From positions 137,113,206 through 137,177,205 of the forward strand of contig CM061229.1 of assembly GCA_030844895.1 (NCBI GenBank): a stretch of 64,000 bases of DNA, in the 5' to 3' direction. The DNA is from Ambrosia x helenae. Lineage: Eukaryota; Streptophyta; Magnoliopsida; Asterales; Asteraceae. Position 1 is the stretch's first letter, and the number at the start of each line of letters is the position of its first letter. Made by a program: the position numbers and the translations under genes. This document shows positions 1 through 11,048 of this stretch, piece by piece. A model generated the notes under the pieces. It was not told the DNA's origin, searched no databases, and was given only the letters and a program-made list of their open reading frames with translations.

Positions 1-1318
1 TCGCGAGTCAAACGTATTTCATCCATAACAATATATTTACAAACATCTAATATTCATAAATATATAATATTTACAAATACACAATATTTATAAATATATA
101 TAATATCTACAAATAGTAATAAATACAAATTTAAAGTATACCGAATCACACGCGCGCGTCTCGATCTACGCGTTAACCGGACCAGATCTGACCGAGTTGA
201 AAACCAATCCCGAACACTTGACTCGACCATCAATCAGGGACCCGAACCAACCTCGACTCGTGACCAAAATCCAACAAACCGGACCACCATTAGCACCCAT
301 CGGACCCGAACCAAAACCGAGCCAAACCCAAGTCCCCTCCGGACCTGATGTGAACCGGCACCCAAACCCGAAGCCATGACCACCACGAACCCGACACCAT
401 CGAGCCAATCCAAACATCCTGATCCAAGCCCACTTGCCTTGAACCTCGTGTGCCGCCCCTTCCCCTCCCCGTCTTCTGCCCGACGTGGCTCTGGACCACC
501 ATGCCGCCGCCGCCTTCAGCAACCAACCCAAACTGAACTGAACCAACCACTATTGACAACCTAATCGGACCATCCCCTCCAAACCCGTCACCTACAACCC
601 AACGAACTACCACCCTGAGACCACCACAATCGCGACCATCACCATCGGACCCCAAAACCCAACAAAAACCATCCTTCTGTTGCTGTTTTCTGCGCGCTTT
701 TCGAGCCACAGGCCTGCGCCGCCTTGAACCACCGAGGGAACCACCACTCTGCCCACTCCGGGCTTAAATCATCGCACCGCCACCACCGATCAGAACTGGT
801 GGTGGTCGGCCATCACATGAGGAGAGTGAGGGAGGACAGAGGGAGTTGAGAGGAGTGAGGGTTGAGAGAGAAGGAGAGCATGTTTTAGAGAGAGAGAGAA
901 AGTCTAGAGAGAGAGTGAGAGGGGTTAGCGGCTGCAACAAAATGAGGGAGAAGAAGATTATTATGCCATTTATACTTAGGGTTAGGTTAGATGGGTTATT
1001 ACCGCATATCGAACCCGTTTTAAGCGTAAAAACGTCTCGTTTTTATTCTGGACCCGCTAATTAATTATAAAAAGTAATCGGTTTTGTTCGAAATTATAAA
1101 ATAGACTAAACCGAGCAAAAATATAAATATTTTCGTTATCCGGCGCGTGCTGTCAAAAACACGCGTTTAAATCGCGTCAATTAACTCGGTTGCAATTCCA
1201 ATTGTAAAAACGGTCAGTAAACTTCCAAAACTTGATAATTAACAATATTTAAAATAAATATTTAATTTTTAATAATAAAAATCACGTCGATGTAGATCGG
1301 AAGTTGCCGGTTGTCACA
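1..1318 (-). mobile_element. LTR of a gypsy-type retrotransposon, cut by window edge
   Basis: The stretch ends at 1318 with ...GGTTGTCACA; read on the minus strand it begins TGTGACAACC, the same terminus as the solo LTR at 30101-31579. No coding frame is convincing inside: the open frames around 166-709 are compositional, in a GC-rich block at about 150-760. The next base, 1319, is already inside the gag of the Tat/Retand element, so this LTR lies inside, or truncates, that element. Whether it is a solo LTR or the end of a longer element cannot be seen, because the other end and its target duplication lie outside the window. Confidence 0.65.
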
Positions 1319-4300
1319 TGTTATCAGATCTCGTATCAGCCACAACTACTGAAACAGTCACTGCACCCACTGGGACGCAAACTGTACCATCAGAGTTCGA
1401 TGAAACCTTTTTACAACGGAATCGTGATTTCCTGTTAAAATTGAAAGAACAACAAGATAAAGATGAAAAACTCCGTAGTCTGCAGGTTAATTTGTTCCCC
1501 TCGGAAGGAACAACAACCGCAGTAATGTCCACCCCTGTTAGCCTCCAAACATACTCCACTGTGGTAACGTCCGTCCCGTTGCAAACACCGTACGGCTTCC
1601 TGATGCCCTACGGATATACCGGACCACTGCCAACTGGACTCACATCCACGGGGCCAATGACCTCCGTATCAGTGAAGCCAGCCAAGCAGCAAACAAGTTC
1701 CGATACCATCGACGAAGAACTCACAGCCCCATATAGACCAGCATATATGACGCAGTACTCTAAATTTGCACCCCGAATTGCTAGCGCCCCATTGCCAGCA
1801 AAACTTAAAATGCCTACAACAATAAAAAGATACGAGGGTACTTCGGATCCAGACGATCACCTTCATGACTTCGGGGGAGCCGCGGAGATTGAGATGTGGC
1901 CCATGCCCGCTTGGTGTCACATGTTCGCCCAAACCCTTACAGGTGCAGCCAGAGTATGGTTTGATGGGTTACCAGCAGGGGAGATAGCAAACTGGACCGA
2001 ACTTCGTCGTGCTTTTCTGCAAAACTTCTCCCAACAACGGCGATGTTCCAAAGACATTACCGAAATACACAACATCCGTAGAAAAGACGGAGAGTCACTT
2101 GAAAGGTTCATCGACAGGTTTAACAAAGAAAGCATGCAAATACCCGGAGCTGTTGATCAGCTGCGGATCTCTGGTTTCTGTCATGGGGTCCGAAACAACC
2201 AACTGGTCGAAAAACTGCATGAAGATTTACCAAAGACCATGGAGATATTAATGGAACGAGCACGAGCTTTTGCAAGAGGAAAAAGTGCCTGTGGTCAATC
2301 AACAGAGAATGACCATAAAAGCAACTCCAGAGGAAATTCTTGGAAGAAAGGAGCTTCGGCCCCGGTCGAGAGAAACAATTCATGGTCGAAGCACAGATCA
2401 CAACCGTATGGAAGAAACGATAGAAGTGAAAGGTCCAGCTCCGGACATTCCGCGCGAAACACCAGTTATCGCGACCTAAACAAAACCCCGAGTGAAATTT
2501 TAAGCACTGAACAAATCCGTTTTCCAACCCCACCAAAACAGAAACCCACCTCCGACCGAAATACCAAAAAATATTGTGAGTACCACCAAGCAAAAGGTCA
2601 CAACACGGATGATTGTTGGTCCCTAAAGCAAGAAATAGACAAGGCATGCAAAGCAGGGAAATTGTCCCATTTGATCCGAGAATTGAAGGAAGGAAAACCA
2701 GCCGCACCACAAATTGCCAATCCGAACAATCAGGCAGGAATCCACATGGTGCGGTCCATCCATGAACAGGGGACCAAGCGAAATAACGAACATATGGCTC
2801 CATGGATGGAGAAATTGTTGTTCTTCCCACCAATCGACCCAAGAGATGCGAAAGAAGCTCCGATCATTGTCTCCGGAGTCGTAGCAGGACACAAGGTCCG
2901 ACGAATTTACATAGACAACGGTAGCGCATCCGATATTATGTACTATCAGTGCTACCAACAGCTAGCTCCAGCCACCAAAGACAAGTTGGTCGCGGTTCAA
3001 ATGCCGTTGATCAGTTTCTCCGGAGAAGTCATACACCCCTTGGGGCAATTAACACTTCCGATCACTCTTGGCACTGAAGAACACCAAAGAACGGTTGTGC
3101 TTACTTTCTTGGTGGTAGGAGCACCCTCAGTTCATAATATCATACTGGGAAGACCAGGTATGAAAGCTTTCAGCATGGTAACTTCTACAATTCACGGAGC
3201 TATCAAATTTCCTACCGAAACAGGAGTAGCAACAATGCACACCGAATCAGAAGTATATATAGCCGAAGTACGACAGGCTTTAGGCTCTTCTCCCCCAGAA
3301 AATAAAGATTCCGAAGTCAAGACGACAGAAGATTGGTCCATCAATCCGGCATTCCCAGAACAAAAGATAACCATAGGTACTCAATTACCAGACGCGGTAA
3401 AAAAGTCCTTGTGGAGGTTGTTATCTACATCTCTTGATGTATTTGCTTGGCAACAATCAGACATGACCGGAGTACCAAGAGCTTTAGCTGAACATAGGCT
3501 CAACATCTATCCGGACAAAAAACCAGTGGCCCAAAAGAGGCGAAGTATGGCTCCGGATCGCATTAAAGCAATATCACATGATGTGAACGTCTTGCTCGAA
3601 GCAGACATTATTAGAGAAGTAAAGTACCATACCTGGGTCTCAAATCCGGTCATGGTTCGGAAGCATGATGGATCGTGGAGAATGTGCATCGACTTCAAGG
3701 ATCTAAATGATGCCTGTCCTAAAGATTGCTATCCCCTGCCGGAGATAGATTTAAAAGTCGATGCCGTGGCCAACTTCAAATTAAAATGTTTTCTAGATGC
3801 CTACAAGGGATATCATCAGATCCAGATGGCCGAAGCTGATGAAGACAAAACAACCTTCGTCACCAATCAGGGGTTGTACTGTTACAAGAAAATGCCATTT
3901 GGGTTAAAAAATGCCGGAGCTACATATCAGCGGGTCATGGACCGAGCTTTCAAGAAACAAATAGGTCGAAATTTAGAAGTGTACGTGGACGACTTAGTAA
4001 TCAAAAGTTCCGATGAAGAAGTTCTACTAAAAGACATCAAAGAAACATTCGACAAACTTCGGGAGATAAACATGAAGCTCAATCCAAAGAAATGTTCGTT
4101 CGGATTGGAAGAGGGAAAATTCTTGGGTTTCCTAATGTCAAAACAGGGCATTCGGGCTAATCCTGAGAAATTCGAAGCCGTAACAACCATGAAACCTCCG
4201 TCCAACTTAAAAGAAGTTCAAACACTCAATGGACGACTAGTCGCCCTACACAGGTTCCTGTCAAAAGCTGCAGAAAAAACACTTCCTTTCATGGCAGTCC

Positions 4301-4335
4301 TGAAAAAATACTCAGGCACAAAAGAATTTCGATGA
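1318..4335 (+). CDS. gag - protease - reverse transcriptase part of gypsy polyprotein
   Basis: The open frame of 1005 codons starts at an ATG whose A is the last base of the neighbouring LTR, so the start is an artefact and the true gag N-terminus is lost. Residues ~160-320 are retrotransposon gag (VWFDGLP, RFIDRFNKE). A zinc-knuckle-like CEYH...GHNTDDC follows at ~420. Protease active site is IDNGSASD at ~535. Reverse transcriptase covers ~740-960 with the YVDD catalytic box and MPFGLKNAGATYQ. The frame ends at TGA 4333-4335, where homologues have Trp (a FRW-T pattern); the downstream sequence continues in the same frame, so this is a single nonsense change between reverse transcriptase and RNase H. 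It acts in replication of the element in virus-like particles. Confidence 0.85.
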   Translation: MLSDLVSATTTETVTAPTGTQTVPSEFDETFLQRNRDFLLKLKEQQDKDEKLRSLQVNLFPSEGTTTAVMSTPVSLQTYSTVVTSVPLQTPYGFLMPYGYTGPLPTGLTSTGPMTSVSVKPAKQQTSSDTIDEELTAPYRPAYMTQYSKFAPRIASAPLPAKLKMPTTIKRYEGTSDPDDHLHDFGGAAEIEMWPMPAWCHMFAQTLTGAARVWFDGLPAGEIANWTELRRAFLQNFSQQRRCSKDITEIHNIRRKDGESLERFIDRFNKESMQIPGAVDQLRISGFCHGVRNNQLVEKLHEDLPKTMEILMERARAFARGKSACGQSTENDHKSNSRGNSWKKGASAPVERNNSWSKHRSQPYGRNDRSERSSSGHSARNTSYRDLNKTPSEILSTEQIRFPTPPKQKPTSDRNTKKYCEYHQAKGHNTDDCWSLKQEIDKACKAGKLSHLIRELKEGKPAAPQIANPNNQAGIHMVRSIHEQGTKRNNEHMAPWMEKLLFFPPIDPRDAKEAPIIVSGVVAGHKVRRIYIDNGSASDIMYYQCYQQLAPATKDKLVAVQMPLISFSGEVIHPLGQLTLPITLGTEEHQRTVVLTFLVVGAPSVHNIILGRPGMKAFSMVTSTIHGAIKFPTETGVATMHTESEVYIAEVRQALGSSPPENKDSEVKTTEDWSINPAFPEQKITIGTQLPDAVKKSLWRLLSTSLDVFAWQQSDMTGVPRALAEHRLNIYPDKKPVAQKRRSMAPDRIKAISHDVNVLLEADIIREVKYHTWVSNPVMVRKHDGSWRMCIDFKDLNDACPKDCYPLPEIDLKVDAVANFKLKCFLDAYKGYHQIQMAEADEDKTTFVTNQGLYCYKKMPFGLKNAGATYQRVMDRAFKKQIGRNLEVYVDDLVIKSSDEEVLLKDIKETFDKLREINMKLNPKKCSFGLEEGKFLGFLMSKQGIRANPEKFEAVTTMKPPSNLKEVQTLNGRLVALHRFLSKAAEKTLPFMAVLKKYSGTKEFR

Positions 4336-6718
4336 ACCAAAGAAGCAGACACGGCTTTCAGCGATCTCAAAAAATGCTTGGCAGAACTACCCACATTAAC
4401 AGCACCTGAACCTGGGGAAGTGCTCACCATATATCTGTCAGCCTCAGATGCATCTATCAGCTCCGTGCTAATGGTCACCCGGGGTAAAGCACAAGTACCG
4501 ATCTTTTATGTAAGCCGCGCCCTCCGAGATTACGAGACACGATACCCTGCCATGGAGAAGCTCGCCCTCTCTCTTGTCCATGCTTCACGACGGCTACGCC
4601 GATATTTTCAAGCTTTTGAGATTGAAGTACAAACTGACCAGCCGATCTTAGGTATATTACGAAAGCCAGAAGTCTCCGGAAGACTCGCCAAGTGGGCAAT
4701 AGAGCTCGGAGCATTCGACATAACTTACAAGAGAAGAGGCCTAGTTAAAGGACAAGTGGTTGCAGACTTCCTCACTGAGTTAGCCATGAGTCCAGATGAA
4801 GCACTTGCACCAACAGAGACGAATGAACGAGAGTGGAACATCTTTACTGATGGGGCCTCTAGCTCCGAAGGTTCCGGAGCCGGGGTAGTCCTGAAGGATC
4901 CTAATGGGCAAGAACTTGTATATTCAATCCGCTTGAACTTCCGAAGCTCCAATAATGAAGCCGAGTATGAAGCCTTTTTGGCTGGGCTCCGACTAGCAAA
5001 AAAGATCGGAGCTCGAAAGGTATACCCCTCGAACAAAACGAGGATGACCCTTTCTTAGAGAAACACTTGAGAAAGAATGAAATAATCTAATGCTTAGAAC
5101 ACCATGTTTTTGCAAAACAGGTTATAGCACATGTAGATTCAATGTTGGTTGCACGCCAAATCAGTGGGGAGTACGAAGCAAAAGAGGCAAACATGGTTCA
5201 ATACCTTCACAAGGTACGAGCCTTACCTCTCAAAAATACTTCATCTCCCACAACAAAGGCATAGCTCCTAACTTCTGTTTTCATTTGATACAGGCAAAAA
5301 GTTTGATCACAGAATTCGAGAAATGTGAGGTAAAACACGTGCCAGGATCAAAAAACAAGCAGGCCGATGCTTTGAGCAAGCTCGCAGCTAACACACCGGA
5401 ACATATGTCGCAAGAAGTAAAGCTCGAGATACTAAATACCCCATCTACGGCCGAAACAGAAGTATGTGCAGTAAACACGAGTACAGAATCGTGGATGACT
5501 CCCATCATGAACTACATTTTGAATGATGCATTGCCACCAGACAAAGCACAAGCCCGAAAGATTAAAGTTAAATCTCTGCAGTACCAAGTGGTTGACGGCA
5601 CGTTATACCGAAAGACCTTCCTGGGTCCCTTGCTCCGATGCCTAGAAGCAGCACAAGCAAAGTATGTCATAAAAGAAATCCATTGGGGAATTTGCGGCAT
5701 TCATGCCGGACCACGAATGGTGGTTACAAAGGCCATGAACGCAGGATATTTCTGGCCAGGAATGCATCAAGATGCAGTACATGAGTTGCAAAAATGTGAA
5801 AGCTGCCAGAGACATGCGCCGATCAGTCTCAGAGCAAAAAACAAACTAGTTCCGGTCACCGCAGCTTGGCCCTTCCAAAAGTGGGGCATCGACATAGTGG
5901 GTCCCTTCCCAACATCATCCGGCCAAGCAAAGTTCTTACTTGTCGCGGTGGATTATTTTACCAAATGGGTGGAAGCCAAGCCCCTCGCAAAAATCTCTGG
6001 GGCCGAAGTAAAAAAGTTTGTCTGGGAAAACATCGTGTGTAGATTCGGCCTTCCCATGGTCATCATCAGCGATAATGGCAAGCAATTCGCTCACAACCCT
6101 TTTAAAAAATGGTGTTCCAGTCTTGGAATAGAACAAGCCTTTTCTTCGGTTGCCCACCCCCAAGCAAACGGGCAAGTCGAACGTGTAAACCGCAGCCTAG
6201 TGGAAGGCATTAAGAAGCGACTAGGAAAGAAAAGAAGTGGTTGGGTGGATGAGTTGCCAAACGTCCTTTGGGCATACCGCACGATGAACAAAACAAGCAC
6301 CGGTGAAACACCTTTTAGCTTGACGTATGGGACTGAGGCTATGATCCCAGTTGAAATAGGCATGCCAACCTACAGGGTGGTTAACCCGCAGGAAAATGAA
6401 AAGGAGCTGCGGAACAATCTCGACCTATTAGAAGAACGACGAGAAACCGCGGCCATCAAAGAGGCAAAGTACAAAAGAACCTTGGAAAAATACTATAATT
6501 CCAGGGTTCGAGAGCAAAGGTTTAAGGTCGGAGAATATGTGATGCGGAGCAATGAAGCAAGTGGTTCAGAAAAACCAGGCAAAATGAGCCCCACATGGGA
6601 AGGGTCGTACGTCGTCACTTCCGTAGGAGAGAAAGGAGCTTACAGGCTCGCTACCCTCGACGGGGAGGAGATTCCCCGGACTTGGAACAGAGTGCATCTC
6701 AAAAAATGCTACATTTAA
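4336..6718 (+). CDS. RNase H - archaeal-type RNase H - integrase part of gypsy polyprotein
   Basis: The frame continues after the nonsense codon with the classical gypsy RNase H (LSASDASISS, YPAMEKLALSLVHA), then a second RNase H (FTDGASSSEG, NNEAEYEAFLAGL). It is interrupted at 5020-5120 and 5214-5293 by two GT-AG segments; removing them keeps the family reading frame. Integrase begins around 5570 with the HHCC zinc module (H..H, CESC), then the DDE core (D in WGIDIVGP, D in IISDNGKQF, E in HPQANGQVERV), and a C-terminal tail to TAA near 6718. The second RNase H has all four expected acidic positions, spread over three segments. Function is known for the family; activity here is doubtful because of the upstream nonsense codon. 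Confidence 0.82.
5020..5120 (+). other. Candidate spliceosomal intron 1 in archaeal-type RNase H (101 bp)
   Basis: It starts AAG|GTATAC and ends GCAAAACAG|GT, with a CTAAT branch-like motif in the 3' half. It has stop codons in the incoming frame and is not a multiple of three. Its removal joins ...KIGARK to VIAHVDS... with the spacing seen in other Tat elements (phase 0). Confidence 0.65.
5214..5293 (+). other. Candidate spliceosomal intron 2 in archaeal-type RNase H (80 bp)
   Basis: It starts CAAG|GTACGAG and ends TTTGATACAG|GC. A CTAAC branch-point motif and a pyrimidine-rich tract precede the AG. The 93-nt segment between the two introns (5121-5213) is a 31-codon exon carrying the Asp of HVDSML. 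Removal joins QYLHK to AKSLITEF, matching family spacing, again phase 0. Confidence 0.68.
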
Positions 6719-7587
6719 GAAGAAATACTTAGAATAATAAAATACTTTGTTTTATTTGTCTTTCTATGTAAAAGTGGGATGAGAATGCCCCACCAATTTT
6801 CCAACTTCTATTATGTACTGCGGAATGAGACATGCTCCGCACCCATAAAATATTAAAGAATGAAATACGACGCACCGAGCCTTATGATCTTTGCAAATTC
6901 ATTATATTTATCTAACATGTATGATCAACTAACATGTAAACTTCGTCGATCGAGGTAAAAGTACTTCGGTCAAAGGGGAATAAGAATTAGGACATGGGGG
7001 TGTCGAAGGCCCTTTCGTCCGGACTTCTTGGTCAAACAGGCCCGAGGACCCAAAGATACCGAGCCTAAAAGACGCCCCACAAAGACTACGTAGCATCTTT
7101 ACAAAAAAAAAAAAAATTAATTCGCGAAAAACGAACGTTCTACTTCGAATGTTATAAGTTGTTAAGAATAGAAAATTCTGAAACACTTAAGACATGACTT
7201 ATTACCGAGGCTTAAAAAATCATGGACGCATGATATAGTCTCTCTATAAATATGAGCCGAAGCTTTCGAAACTTCAGTAAGATATGCGTTTGACTTCTAA
7301 AAGTATAAAAAAAAAAAGAGGGAAAGGAACATCCAAAGTAAAAACATACCCATTCTTATAAGCACCATTATTATTTACATCCGTTCCTAAAATGAACTTA
7401 ACAAAAAATTACAAAAGCCAACCATGGCTACATCCCTAAAGAGGGACTTCATACCGATTACAAGGTCGTACCAACAACAAAGGCACGGATAGAACAAGGA
7501 TTAAAAAGCTTCACTAAGACAAAACTAAGAAAACCCCGAACCTATGTGGAGGAACGGGGGTGATACTTGAACATTCCGAATCAAGAA
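6719..7587. other. Non-coding spacer inside the gypsy element
   Basis: This lies between the integrase stop and the 3' end of the antisense gene. It contains short A-runs (7101-7114, 7306-7316) and no convincing frame on either strand. It probably holds the 3' ends of both the sense and antisense transcripts. Confidence 0.5.
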
Positions 7588-10242
7588 CTACTTCGGTGGA
7601 TGCTGAGAAGCATCCTCAAGAATGAGTAAGTCCTTGAAAGCCTTGACAATCGACTCCGGGGGTTCACCAACGAGATCTTGCATTTTGGAGATAGGTGGAA
7701 GGACGATGTCATCATAGGCTTGAACGGCATCCAGCAAAATCTGTTTGGCATTGGGAACAAGCTTGGGGACTGCGTTCATGGCCACTCCCTTCAAGGCCGC
7801 AGCATGCCCGGCGCGTACCCCGGCATTGTAACCTATGCCATTCATCGCGTTATTAACCCCAGCCACGGCTTCCTTCATCAACGGACACTTCCGGACGTAC
7901 AGCGAAATAAGCTCCACTCCCTCGGTCAGGACGAACTGCTTAAAGCTCAACAACTTTTCAAATTCCTTAAGAAGGTCAAGTCGCTCCATGTCCTTCTTCT
8001 CGATACTCGCCTTCAAATCCGAAATAAGCTTCAATGCTTCCTTCTCCCGAGCCACAGCCTCGTCCTTATCTGAAAAAAGGAGAAAATTAAAAATTTACTA
8101 AGTACAAAAAGGGAACGAAGAAAAAACGAAAAGTGGAAGGAGCACAAACCTTTCACAAGTTGGTCCGCAGCAGCCTTGGTCTTCTCCATAACCCGCTCCA
8201 GCTCTTCGATGGAATGAATGTACTTCTTTTTTGAAGCTTCGTGAGCGAGCTCAGAATCCTGTAACTTCTTTTTCAAGACCTCCAACTCTCCCTGAAGAAC
8301 GTCCCTTTCTTCCCCAGCCGCGGCTAAAGAAGCCTGCACAGACCTAACCTGCTCCTGGCTCGTCTTCAGAGACTCCAGCACATTTCCATGGCTACACACC
8401 CCCCTCTTCTCCAACTTACTTCGCTGAAACTCAGAATCAACCCATCGTCTATACGCCTCCGACACCAAGAAATTAGACTGGGCTTGATTAATCATCAAGG
8501 CATCACCCAAGTCAGTATCCTTCAGCCTCCGATAGTGGGCGAGATCAGCCGGGGTATGCAAGTTAAAGAGCATCATCTTCGATGACAGGGCATCTATCAC
8601 ACGAGATCCGTTCTTCAAATCCCAATCTGGGACGAACACATCCTCGGCCGTAGACGGATCCACCTCCATCGCATCATCCAGGGGGTCTACAAGATTAAAC
8701 AGGATCAGCGTCTCAGTCTCGAACCAATAAGGAGAATAGGACGCACCAAACTCATTCTCCTCACTAGCCCGAAAGTTAGATACACGACCAGTTGACTTAC
8801 CCGGGGAAGCCACAGAAAATTCACCGGATGCTTGAGCTACCGAAGTCCGGGGAGGGCTGTTGGCAATATCCTTAAACACATCGTCCTCCTCCTTATCACC
8901 TTCGCCACCTAGTTTATCCCCCGGAACATGCATGTAAATCAGTTCACCGTCGCGAGGAGATTTCCCACCAGAAATGTGCAAATCAAATACATCTAAAATG
9001 TTACCTTGAGTACGTTCGGAAATAGTAATGGCCGACCCTGCAAACTTTACCTTCTTCGGACTCCTTTTGACCTTAGATGATTCGGCCTTCCTCTTCCGAG
9101 CTTCCACATTCAGGTCTAAGGAAGCGTCTTCAGTAAGGTCATCCTCCGAAACATGAACACTCGAAGAACTTACGGATTGAAGAGGATCGGGGTTGGGAAA
9201 AATCTTACCCACAGTAATGTCATCAACATCCCTCTCCAAAATAAGGGTTCGCCCCTTCTCACCATCATCACCACCTTCATCCTTCCCACTACCTTCACCA
9301 GCAGTTTCTCCTTCCCCCGAAGGCTTCTCAGTATGCTCCGTCTCCTCTCCCACCGGTCGGATAGGTGCCTGAATCTTAGTCACTTGTTCCAGGATTGGTT
9401 TGCTGGACCCAAGGGGCTCACTAGTAAAAGAGAGATTGTCATCATCAAAGTCGTCGAACTTTAGAGCTGCGAGCAGCGACATCTCTGCAAAAAAGATAAA
9501 AGTTAAAAACAAAATTCACAAGACAAAGATTTAGGGGTAATGAACGCTGCTCACCTTTCTTCCTATACCGGATAACAGGCCATCGGTCAGGTTCATCCCA
9601 AATTCTACTAACCCCAGCTAACACCAGAATATGCTCCGGGTATTTCTTAATGTTCGACTTGTGTGTCACAAGTTTATTGTATAAAGTTGAGTCGCACTCT
9701 AAATTACCCGGAAGCTCCCACTCAGATGACACATACTCCTTCCTCCATATACCCAACATCTCCTTAGGAAGACACCGATCGTCCAACCAAAAGAACTGCG
9801 TCTTCCAGTTCTTCAGGCTGGAGGTGTCCTTTAAATGGCATTCAGGCTTCTTCCTCCTCTTCTCGAAGGTATACCAATCGCCGGCCTGGCTCAGTTTGTA
9901 AAAAGCCCTAAACACCTCTAGGTCGGCCCTGGACTTTAAAGCCCGACATTTCAACTCGAAATGACAGATCCGTCCCAAACCAAAGGGGTTCACTTGGGAA
10001 AAGTGAACCCCGTGGAACAAAAGAACTTTAAACAAAAACTTTGTCAAGGGAACCCTACAGTTGGCAAAATCGCACACTCTCGTGTAAAACCCAAATTTAC
10101 CAGAGAGATGAGGATATATGGCTCGGTCAGGGGCAGGGAGTTCAGGATGAAGGTCTAGAGGAATCCTATAATCTGCTAAAAATTTATCTAATTTCTTCTT
10201 GGTAAGAGTGGAGAAACTAACGTTCATGTTATCCTTCCCCAT
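7588..10242 (-). CDS. Antisense three-exon gene of the Retand element (putative gypsy-type transposon protein)
   Basis: Three minus-strand exons join cleanly: 10242-9555, 9484-8150 and 8069-7588, giving 834 aa. Donors are AAAG|GTGAGC and AAAG|GTTTGT; acceptors are TTTTTTGCAG and TTTTTTCAG. Exon 1 (~230 aa) resembles the plant 'putative gypsy type transposon' domain (YRIPLDLHPELPAPD, FGFYTRVCDF, FFWLDDR). Exon 2 is acidic and low-complexity, then a coiled coil (SLAAAGEERDVLQGELEVLKK). Exon 3 continues the coiled coil and ends in a small Gly/Ala-rich helical region. ATG 10242 follows a leader from a possible minus TATA (TATTTAAA, 10406-10399). Such antisense ORFs are known in Retand-type elements, but their function is not established. 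The structure looks intact, unlike pol on the other strand. Confidence 0.75.
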
Positions 10243-10621
10243 GACGAACCAATAAAGAAGAAAGAAGGAAAATATTCTGAAAAAGAGACGAAATGAAGGG
10301 ACGAACCTGAAAGGGATAGTTGCAGATCACAGAAGGGTAGCAGGAGAGCAAGCAAAAGATTATGAGGAAAAAAGTAAGAAAGAAATGGAAAAGGTAGGTT
10401 TAAATACCCGAGAAAAGTGGAATTCAAAACGGTGCCACGTGTCGCAATAGCTCACCAAAATCATCAAACATCAACGGCTGAGATCGCCTGGGAATAACCG
10501 CCACAATATGTGGCCTGGGGAACTGCCACGTGCCGCGTCCACCAAAAACAGCTGGAAAGCATTTCACATAGAACGAACAACTCCACTAAGTTATAAATTA
10601 ACTTATGGACTTAAGGGGACA

Positions 10622-11048
10622 TGAAGAGGTATAAAACCTCCTGTCTGAACCTCCACCTCCTAGGACGCGGCACAATAGCAACATGACGCGACTCATAAAG
10701 ACACGTGTTCACCACTAACGACCGGAGGTCACTAGGACGAAGGTTGTACACCTGGGAGAAGGATAGTACAACAAATTCTGACTAGTATAAATACCCCCAC
10801 ACAAGTACAAGCAAGACACGTTCTGACACACTCCGAACCTCTCTCTCTCTCTCTCTCTCTATTCACTTTTCTTCTCCAAACAAATACTTATCCTCACGCC
10901 GGAGGGTGGTCACAGAGAGGCCCTCCAAGCCCTCCTTTGTGACGAGCCTAACGGTTTATCTAGTTTTGCAGGTTAATTCATCCAAGATCTTATCAAGCTA
11001 GTCGTCAATTATCTCTCCTCTGAGGTACTTCCAGCTTTTGGATCTTCA
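10622..11048 (+). repeat. 3' LTR of the Tat/Retand element
   Basis: It begins TGAAGAGGTATAAAACC and ends GGATCTTCA. The boundaries are set by the solo copy at 17228-17611, which has a perfect TACCT duplication. TATA box TATAAATA lies at 10786-10793, followed by a (CT)n tract at about 10841-10860. Confidence 0.85.
10786..10793 (+). promoter_or_regulatory. LTR TATA box
   Basis: TATAAATA in the LTR is conserved in the solo LTR at 17352-17359 within the same AGTATAAATACCCC context. It would drive sense transcription of the element, and in this 3' LTR possibly read-through towards the polygalacturonase gene 0.8 kb downstream. Confidence 0.6.

Larger units (their letters stand above)
1319..11048 (+). 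mobile_element. Tat/Retand-lineage Ty3/gypsy LTR retrotransposon, 5' truncated
   Basis: Order on the + strand: gag, aspartic protease, reverse transcriptase, RNase H, a second archaeal-type RNase H, integrase, then an antisense gene, then the 3' LTR. A second RNase H and an extra ORF between integrase and 3' LTR are known features of the Tat lineage, and Retand elements carry that ORF antisense. The 3' LTR runs 10622-11048 (TG...CA) after a purine run (AAGGGGACA). The 5' LTR, leader and start of gag are missing because a different LTR abuts at 1318. One nonsense codon in pol (4333-4335) suggests this copy is not autonomous. Confidence 0.85.

Noticed and set aside
166..709. Long overlapping open frames on both strands near the left edge
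   Set aside because: GC-rich composition inside an LTR; Pro/Thr- or Gly/Trp-rich translations on opposite strands, no domain.
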